DNA of 64,000 bases from Streptomyces griseus subsp. griseus (GTDB lineage Bacteria; Actinomycetota; Actinomycetes; Streptomycetales; Streptomycetaceae). A program made the position numbers and the translations under genes. The notes beneath the pieces are model-generated. The model saw nothing but the letters and a program-made list of their open reading frames with translations. It did no database searches and was not told the DNA's origin. The stretch spans positions 330,652-394,651 of the forward strand of contig NZ_JOJE01000006.1 of assembly GCF_000720255.1 (NCBI RefSeq), read 5' to 3'. How positions within the stretch are numbered: the first letter of the stretch is position 1; every line of letters starts with the position of its first letter. This document shows positions 52,493 through 59,800 of the stretch, piece after piece.

Positions 52493-53259
52493 GCAAGGCA
52501 GGGGCCTGCCTGTGGGAGGTACGGAAGGCAACGCCCGGCACCGCACGGGAGACGCTGCTCGTGCTGCCTCACGCGGGAGGTTCGGCACAGAACTACGCCG
52601 CGTGGGCGGACTGGTTCCCCGACGACCTGCGCATTCTCGCGGCCCAGTACCCCGGACGGGCGTCGCGCGCCCGCGAGCCGGCGCAGGCGGATCTCCATCG
52701 CATCGTCGACGAGCTTCTCGACGCGCTGGACGGTCACCAAGGACCGCTCCACGTCTTTGGCCACAGCATGGGCTCCTACGTCGGATTCGAGCTCTGCTGG
52801 CGGCGGCAGCTGGCGGGACGCCCGCCCGCCGTTCTCTTCGCATCCGGGGCCGTCCCCCCGCACCGGCTCCAGCCGTACCCGGCGCCCGGCGTGGAGATCT
52901 CGGACGAGCATCTGATGGAACTCATGGACACGTGCAACGGAATTCCCGACGCCATCCTCGATTCGCCGGATCTCATGGGGCTGGCACTGGAAACGCTGCG
53001 GGCCGACCTGGAACTCGTCAACAACTATTCGTACGGCGAGCCCGGGCGCAGGTTGCGCATCCCGATCGTGGCCTTCGGCGGAGACCGCGACGCGCTCGTC
53101 CCGGGCGCCGAGATCGACCACTGGCACGAACTGAGCGCGGCGAAATGCGCCTCGCATCTCATACCGGGCGAGCACTTCTACTACCACGGCGACATGGCGA
53201 CCTTCGCGGCCACCGTGTCCACCTATCTCGCGAGCATCAACGGCGAGCGGAAGGAATAG
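52489..53259 (+). CDS. Type II thioesterase (second copy)
   Basis: The 256-residue alpha/beta hydrolase has LLVLPHAGGSAQNYAAWADW, QYPGRASRAREP, the catalytic Ser in FGHSMGSYVGFEL and the His in IPGEHFYYHGD. It starts at GTG 52489 overlapping the carrier stop. Its motifs are more canonical than those of the thioesterase at 36960. It can edit misloaded carriers or release the tailored amino acid. Two TEIIs in one cluster parallel the two separate carrier systems. Confidence 0.9.
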   Translation: MSKAGACLWEVRKATPGTARETLLVLPHAGGSAQNYAAWADWFPDDLRILAAQYPGRASRAREPAQADLHRIVDELLDALDGHQGPLHVFGHSMGSYVGFELCWRRQLAGRPPAVLFASGAVPPHRLQPYPAPGVEISDEHLMELMDTCNGIPDAILDSPDLMGLALETLRADLELVNNYSYGEPGRRLRIPIVAFGGDRDALVPGAEIDHWHELSAAKCASHLIPGEHFYYHGDMATFAATVSTYLASINGERKE

Positions 53260-53271
53260 GAGATCGCGACC

Positions 53272-55248
53272 ATGTCCAGACTTGAATCCCCCGGTGTCGC
53301 GAATGCCGGGACAGCCGTGTCGGAGCGCAGAAAGATCGTGCTCGTGGAACTTCCCACCTACGAGAACATCCTGCCGCTCGCCTCGGGGTACATCCAGGCG
53401 TACGCACAGGACACCCCGGCCGTCGCCGCCGGCTACACGTTCGAGATCGTGTCCTACCCGATCTCCGAGGACCGGCACCAGATGGTCCGGGAGCTCGCCG
53501 CCAGGGACGCCCACCTCTACACGTTCAGCTGCTACATCTGGAACATGAAGCTGGTCCGCTGGGTGCTGGACGAGCTGCGCGCCCTGCGTCCCGAGGCGCA
53601 CTACCTGCTGGGCGGACCGCAGGTCATGAACCACGCGGCGACCTATCTCAGTGACGGCGCCGAGAACGTCTACGTGTGCAACGGCGAGGGGGAGCGCACG
53701 TCCCTGGAACTCATCCTGCAGCTCGACTCGGACGCCCCTGACATGCGGCAGGTGCCGGGGCTCAGCTTCTGGTCCGGGGGCGAACTGATCACCACCGAGC
53801 CGTCGCCCAGGATCCAGAACCTGATGGACATTCCGTCGCCGTTCCTCAACGGGGTGTTCGACGACCACGAATTCAGCTTCGCCATCATGGAGACGAACCG
53901 TGGCTGCCCGTTCCGCTGCACCTTCTGCTACTGGGGCGCGGCCACGAACTCCAAGGTCAACAAGTTCGAAGAGGAACGCATCAAGGCCGAACTCAAGTGG
54001 ATCAGCGAGCACCGGTACTCGGCGCTGATGATCGCTGACGCGAACTGGGGCCTGTCGCCTCGCGACGTCACCTTGAGCGAGTACATCGTCCAGTGCAGCG
54101 AGGAGAACGGCTATCCGCTGATCATTCACATGGCCGCCGCGAAGAACCGGCCCGAGCGCATGGCGGAGATCACCGAGATCTTCGTGCGCGGCGGCCTGAT
54201 GGTCAGCCAGCCCATCTCGCTTCAGACGATGAACGAGTCGACGCTGGAGATGGTGGACCGCAAGAACATCCGCGAGGAGACCTACATCGGACTGCAGCGT
54301 CTGCTGCGCGAGAAGCGCATCAGCTCGTACGTGGAGATGATCTGGCCGCTGCCCGGTGAGACCCTCGAATCGTTCAAGGAGGGACTGACCCGTCTGTGCC
54401 GGTCCTACGCCGACACCATCATCGTCTACCCGCAGCTGTTCCTGCACAACACACCCATGTACAGCCAGCGCGAGGCCCTCGGCATCGTGACCGCCGTGGT
54501 GCCCAGCGACGTCTCCGAGGCCGAGGTCGTCCTCGGCACGAAGTGGGTGACCGAGGAGGACTGCCGCGACGGCTACTGGGTCAACCACGCGCTGTACACG
54601 CTGTACAACATGCGGGCCCTGTTCGTGCTCTCCGGATACCTCGACGCGGCAGGCGTCATCTCCTACGGCGAGTTGTTCGCCCAGGTGTCCCGCTACTTCC
54701 GCACCAGGACGGACACGGAAGTGTGCCGGTTCCTCGTGCAGCAGACGCAGGACCTCGCCAACTACGACCTGCTGAACACCGGCAAGACCGCGCACATGAT
54801 CCTCAGTTCGCACCGCGACGAGTTCGACCGGCTGCTGGCCGACTTCGTCACGGCCCAGGACTGGTGGGCCGACCCGATGGCCCGCCAGGCGTTCGAGATG
54901 GACCTCCTCGCGCGGGCCTACGTCTACCGGGAACCGGTGCGCACACCGGACTACCCGTTCACCGAGATCGTCCTGCGCGAGCAGCCGCACCCGCAGGGCT
55001 TCACGGCCGAGGTGTCGGCCGAGCTGCTCCGCCTGCTGGTGGGGCGGGAGATGCTGCAGGCCGCCGACCCGGAGACGGAGCGGGTCACCCTGCACATCGA
55101 CCACCGCGGCCGGCAGAAGATGCCGTACATGCCGCAGCGCAGCCTGGAGCACAACGCCAACTACTGCCACGGCATGGTGCTGCGTTCACGGGAGATCCTG
55201 CCCACCATCCAGGTCGCATCGACGGAGGTCCTCGCCCCCGTCGCGTGA
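53272..55248 (+). CDS. B12-binding radical SAM enzyme
   Basis: The 658-residue protein has an N-terminal Rossmann cobalamin-binding domain (about residues 20-150: VLVELPTYENILPLASGYIQ, YLLGGPQVMNHAATYLSDGA). The radical SAM barrel follows with CPFRCTFC: Cys212, 216 and 219 bind the 4Fe-4S cluster. About 250 further residues are unassigned. This class often methylates unactivated carbons or phosphinates and can do ring rearrangements. It follows the A-carrier-thioesterase set by 12 bases. C-methylation of the carrier-bound or free amino acid is a reasonable guess; the substrate is unknown. Confidence 0.88.
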   Translation: MSRLESPGVANAGTAVSERRKIVLVELPTYENILPLASGYIQAYAQDTPAVAAGYTFEIVSYPISEDRHQMVRELAARDAHLYTFSCYIWNMKLVRWVLDELRALRPEAHYLLGGPQVMNHAATYLSDGAENVYVCNGEGERTSLELILQLDSDAPDMRQVPGLSFWSGGELITTEPSPRIQNLMDIPSPFLNGVFDDHEFSFAIMETNRGCPFRCTFCYWGAATNSKVNKFEEERIKAELKWISEHRYSALMIADANWGLSPRDVTLSEYIVQCSEENGYPLIIHMAAAKNRPERMAEITEIFVRGGLMVSQPISLQTMNESTLEMVDRKNIREETYIGLQRLLREKRISSYVEMIWPLPGETLESFKEGLTRLCRSYADTIIVYPQLFLHNTPMYSQREALGIVTAVVPSDVSEAEVVLGTKWVTEEDCRDGYWVNHALYTLYNMRALFVLSGYLDAAGVISYGELFAQVSRYFRTRTDTEVCRFLVQQTQDLANYDLLNTGKTAHMILSSHRDEFDRLLADFVTAQDWWADPMARQAFEMDLLARAYVYREPVRTPDYPFTEIVLREQPHPQGFTAEVSAELLRLLVGREMLQAADPETERVTLHIDHRGRQKMPYMPQRSLEHNANYCHGMVLRSREILPTIQVASTEVLAPVA

Positions 55249-55333
55249 GCCGTGGCGCCGGAGCGAGCGGGCCGGCCCTCACCGGCCACCGCCCGGCGCC
55301 GACCGGACCCCACCACCATCCTGAGGAGCACAC

Positions 55334-56716
55334 ATGGCCCTGACCAGGAACAGCGCGGGGAACCACAGGCCGAGCGCACGCCACGCGGACCTGCTGGCCC
55401 GTGGCAGCGAAGACCTCCGCAACGAGGATCCCGCACTGTGCTTCCTGCTCGACCGCGAGGTGTCGTACCAGAACGACACACTGCAGCTGGTGGCCCACGC
55501 GAGCCTCGCCGCACCGTCGGTGCTGTCGGCCGCGGGTTCCGCGCTCGCCAACACCACCGCCGAGGGCTATCCGGGAGCGCGCTACCACCCGGGGGCGACA
55601 CAGTTCGACGACGTGGAGCGGCTGGCGGTGGAGCGCGCCAAGAGGGTGTTCGGCGCGCGCTACGCCAACGTCCAGCCGCACTCGTGCTCGTCGGCCAACC
55701 TGACCGTCCTCTTCGCGCTGCTCTCCCCGGGCGACACCATTCTCAGCCTGGACCTCGACTCGGGCGGCCACCTCACCCACGGCGCCAAGGCATCCGTCAC
55801 GGGACGCTACTTCAACGTGGTGCACTACGGCCTCGACCACGAGGGATACATCGACGAGGACCAAGTCGTCCGGCTCGCCGGGCAACACCGGCCCCGGCTG
55901 GTCATCGTCGGCGCGAGCGCGTACCCCCGCACACCCGACTACGCGCGCTTCCGTGAGATCAGCGACTTCGCGGGCGCCTATCTGCTCGCCGACATCTCGC
56001 ACATCGCGGGGCTCGTGGCCGCGGGTGTGCACCCGAGCCCGATCGACTGGGCCCACATCACGACGGCCAGCACCTACAAGCAACTGGGAGGCCCGCGCGG
56101 GGGGCTCATCCTCAGTGGCCGGGACTACGAGCGGCCCGGGCCTGACGGCACGCCCCTCGCCAAGCTGATGCAGCGCGGCGTGTTCCCCCAGTCGCAGGGA
56201 ACCCCCAACCCGGTCGGCATCGCCGCCAAGGCCAGGGCGCTGGCCCTCGTGGCTCAGCCGGAGTTCACCGAGACGGCCCGGAACATCGCGGCGAACGCGG
56301 CGGCGCTGGCCGTCGCGCTGGACAAGCGGGGATGGTCGGTGCTGACGGGCGGCACCGACAACCACATGGTGCTGCTGGACACCTACCGGCGCGGCATCAC
56401 CGGCGCGGTGGCCGAATCCGCCCTGGAGAGCTGCGGCATCCTGGCCAACAAGAACCGGATCCCCGGAGACCGCAAGCCCGCCCTGGTCACCAGCGGCCTG
56501 CGGCTGGGCACCAACATCGCGGCGCAACGGGGCATGCGCGAGGGGGACATGGAGGTCTGCGCGGACCTCCTGGACCGCGTCCTCGGCGCGGTGGAACCCA
56601 CCGGCGACCGGACTTACGTACTGGCGCCGCAGGACCGTGCGGAGATCCGCGAGCGGGTCGCCGAAGTGTGCCGGCGCTTCCCCACGCTCTACCAGGACGC
56701 GTCGTTCCTCGTCTGA
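55334..56716 (+). CDS. SHMT-like PLP enzyme with altered active site
   Basis: The 460-residue fold-type I protein aligns with serine hydroxymethyltransferase: NTTAEGYPGARYHPGATQFD, DVERLAVERAKRVFGARYAN, VQPHSCSSANLTV, ADISHIAGLVAAGVHP. The PLP Lys is Lys249 in STYKQLGGPRGG, where SHMT has THK. Near the N-terminus the family text LIASEN is here LVAHAS, so the Glu essential for folate-dependent chemistry is missing. It is therefore unlikely to be a housekeeping SHMT. Alpha-methylserine formation or a threonine transaldolase or aldolase reaction are the likely alternatives. It sits in the operon after the radical SAM gene. Confidence 0.85.
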   Translation: MALTRNSAGNHRPSARHADLLARGSEDLRNEDPALCFLLDREVSYQNDTLQLVAHASLAAPSVLSAAGSALANTTAEGYPGARYHPGATQFDDVERLAVERAKRVFGARYANVQPHSCSSANLTVLFALLSPGDTILSLDLDSGGHLTHGAKASVTGRYFNVVHYGLDHEGYIDEDQVVRLAGQHRPRLVIVGASAYPRTPDYARFREISDFAGAYLLADISHIAGLVAAGVHPSPIDWAHITTASTYKQLGGPRGGLILSGRDYERPGPDGTPLAKLMQRGVFPQSQGTPNPVGIAAKARALALVAQPEFTETARNIAANAAALAVALDKRGWSVLTGGTDNHMVLLDTYRRGITGAVAESALESCGILANKNRIPGDRKPALVTSGLRLGTNIAAQRGMREGDMEVCADLLDRVLGAVEPTGDRTYVLAPQDRAEIRERVAEVCRRFPTLYQDASFLV

Positions 56717-56792
56717 GTCGTGAGTCGTGAGTCGTGAGTCGTGAGTCGTGAGACGTGAGACGTGAGTGGGTGAGTGGGTGAGACGTGAGACG
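56714..56792 (+). repeat. Tandem TGAGTCG heptamer array starting at the SHMT-like stop codon
   Basis: Eleven units run from the TGA stop itself: five TGAGTCG, two TGAGACG, two TGAGTGGG, two TGAGACG. The period is 7 with two 8-base units. Because 7 is not a multiple of 3, every frame meets stops. It precedes the bidirectional terminator by about 30 bases. It looks like slippage expansion of the stop region. Confidence 0.85.
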
Positions 56793-56820
56793 CGCGTCCG
56801 CGCGTGTACGGAAGAAGTGG

Positions 56821-56860
56821 GGCGCGGCCCCGGGTGTGCAGGGTCACCCGGGGCCGCGCC
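56821..56860. terminator. Bidirectional 16-base hairpin terminator
   Basis: GGCGCGGCCCCGGGTG (56821-56836) pairs perfectly with 56845-56860 across an 8-base loop. It separates the convergent SHMT-like gene and the NRPS gene, whose stop is 28 bases further on the other strand. Confidence 0.85.
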
Positions 56861-56887
56861 GCGTCCACGTCTGCGGGACGACAGGCG

Positions 56888-59800
56888 CTAGGCCTGCCTC
56901 CCGGGCATCCTGCGCAGACGCGGACGGTTCCTGGTGGGCGCCGCCTGGAGCTGATCGGACAGCTTCGCGACCGTCGGATTCTGGAAAAGCATCCGGATGG
57001 ACCCCTTGACCTCGAGCGTCCGGTGCATCCGGCCCACGATCCTGGCCGCCATCAGCGAATTGACGCCGAGCGCGAGAAAGTTGTCGTCGATGCCGACCCG
57101 ATCGACGCCGAGGATCTCGGCCACCATCGCGCAGAGCGCCTTCTCCTGTGGGGTGCGCCCCTCGCGATACCCACCGTCGGCGGCATCGGCCCCGGGGCCG
57201 GGCAGGGCGTCGCGATCCACGGCTCCCTCCGCCGTCAACGGCAGTTCCCCCACCGTCACGACCACCGAGGGCACCATGTGGTCCGGCAGGCGCCGGGCCA
57301 CGAACTCGCGCAGCTCCCCGGCCGTCGCGCCGCCGTCGTCCCGCACGGGCACGACGTAGCCGACGAGCCGGTCGTCACCGCTGCCGTCCGCCGGCCGCCA
57401 CGCGGCGACCACCGCCTGCGACACCCCGGGATGCGCGGCCAGGACGCTCTCGACGTCGGCCGTGCGGACCCGGCGTCCCCGCACCCTCGCCCGCGCGTCG
57501 CCGCGCCCCGCGTGTTCGAGCAGCCCCTCGGCGTTCCACCGGGCCAGGTCGCCGGTGCGATACATCCTGGATCCGGGCGGGCCGTAGGGGTCGGCGACGA
57601 ATCGCTGCGCCGTCAGAGCGGGGTCGTCCACGTAGCCGCGCGCCACCGCTCCGCCGATGTACAGCTCTCCTGTCACGCCCGCCGGCAGGGGCCGTAGCCC
57701 GGGGCTCAGCACACGGCAGCGCATGTCGCCGAGCGGCCCGCCGAGCACGGCGTCGCCCGCGCCGGTCCCGTCCCGGGGGCCGGTGAACGCGGTGGCACAG
57801 ACCGTCTCGACCGGCCCGTACGTACGGACGATCCGCGCGTCCGGCAGTGCCTCGCTGACGCGCCCCCCGAACGGACCGGGCGGTTCTTCCCCGGTGAACA
57901 CCACCGTCTCCGCGTCGAAGGCGCCGGGGGAGCGGTCCAGCACCTGGGCGAAGAGCGGGGCGGCCGTGCTGATCACGTCGCCCTTCCACCCGTGCCGCCG
58001 GCCCAGCACCCCGAGGTCGTCGGTCACCTCGACGCCCGCGCCCACGCACAGCGCGGCGAGGATCTCGAAAGCGGTGGCGGCCGGGTGTGGCGAGGCCGCC
58101 AGCATCCGCTTACCGGGCGTGAGGCCCGCGCCGGCCGCGAAGCGCAGCACAGCGTCGGCGAGCGCCTCATGACTGACCGCCACGCCGGTCGTGGCGCCCC
58201 GGGACCCGGGCGCGGGACGCACGCACGCCAGTTGCCGGCCCTTCGGGGGCGCGAGGAGCCCTTCGCCGGGGCGGTCGGCTCCGTCCGCGTCCGCCCATCG
58301 GTCGACGTCCGCCTGCGTGAGCGTCATCGACACCCCGGGTGCAGCGTCCCGGTCGGTCCGATCGCCGCCGGCCGGCAGGTACGCAGCGCCGGACATCAGC
58401 GTCCCCAGCAGCGCCACCGCCAGCTGTGCGGAGCACGGAACCGCGAGCGCGACCACGGACTCCGGGCCGACGCCCGCGTCGGCCAGCGCGCGGGCCAGCC
58501 GTCCGGCCCCGGCCGCCAGCTCTCCGTACGTGAGCGAACGCGCGCCGGAAACCACGGCGACCGCGTCCGGCCGTGACGCCGCCTGCCGCTCGAAGAGCAC
58601 GGGAAGGGTGTCGCATGGGCGCGGACCGGCCGTCGCGGCGCCGCCGAACCGATCCAGGAACTGCCCGTGTTCGGCCTCCAGCAGCAGATCGACCGCGGCG
58701 ATGCGCCGATCGGCCGCGGCGATGCGCCGATCGGCCGCCGCGGCCAGCTGGTTCATGACCGAACGGAACCGGGCCATCAGGTCCCCGGCCGTCTCCTCGT
58801 CGTACAGACTCCGGTGGTACTGCAGGGTCAGCCGGTCCGGTTCGACGAACAGGGCCAGCGGATAGTTCACGGTGCCCAGCGAATCGACGCCGGTGACCTC
58901 GACCCCGGCCTCCGCGCCCGTCACGGCGCCGTCACGGCCCGCCGGGTAGGACTGGAACACCACCAGGGTGTCGAACAGCGCGTCGAGTCCGGTGGCCCGG
59001 TGGATCTCGGTCAGGCCGTGGTGGTGATGGTCCAGGAGGGCGGTCTGCCGGTCCCGCAGCCCGGTCAGCAGCCCGGCGGCCGTCTCGCCCGGAGTACAGC
59101 GGACCCTTACCGGAACCGTGTTGATGAAGAGCCCGACCATCGACTCCACGCCCCGCAGCGCGCCGGGCCGCCCGGAGACCGTCGCGCCGAACACCACTTC
59201 CGTACGGCCGGTCAGCGCGGAGAGCAGCACCGCCCAGGCCCCCTGCACCAGCGAGTTGGCCGTCACGCCCAGCTCGGCGCAGCACCCGGCCATGAGCCGC
59301 AGCTCCGCCGGCGACAGCGAAACGGCGATCTCGCCCGTGCCCGCGCCCGGATCGGGCGATGCCCCGGCCGGGGTCACCAGGGTCGGCCCGTCCAGCCCGG
59401 CGAGCTCGTCGGACCAGGCCCGGGCGCTCTCCTCACGGTCCAGCCGCGACAGCCACGCCAGGAAGTCCCTGAAGCCCCGCACCGGTTCGAGCGTCGACGC
59501 GTCCCCGCCGGTGGCGTACAGCCGTTGCAGGTCCCGCGCGAGCACTTGCTCCGACCAGCCGTCGATGAGCGCGTGGTGCGCGGTGAGGACCAGGTCGGCA
59601 CGGTCGGGCCCCAGCCGTACCAGGGTCATCCGCATCAGCGGCGGGACGGCGAGGTCGAAACGCCCGGCCCGGTCCTCGGCGAGGAACCGCCGCAACGCCC
59701 CGGCCCCCTCACCGTCCGCCAGACCGCCGAGGTCGATCTCCCGCCACGGCAGCTCCACGCCGTCCACCACGATCTGCGCCAAGTTGTCGGCGGAGTCGGA

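Noticed and set aside
52468..55170. 900-codon minus-strand frame under the thioesterase and radical SAM genes
   Set aside because: The plus-strand proteins have clear family motifs; the antisense frame is low-complexity Val/His/Arg text.
55334..56716. Housekeeping glyA
   Set aside because: The conserved Glu of the ASEN motif and the His before the PLP Lys are changed, and it sits at the end of a biosynthetic operon.
56714..56792. CRISPR array or attachment site
   Set aside because: Units are 7-8 bases with no spacers and no cas or integrase genes; simple tandem slippage fits better.
58167..58616. Small antisense-frame proteins within the NRPS
   Set aside because: Arg/Gly-rich shadows of the NRPS frame with no homology text.
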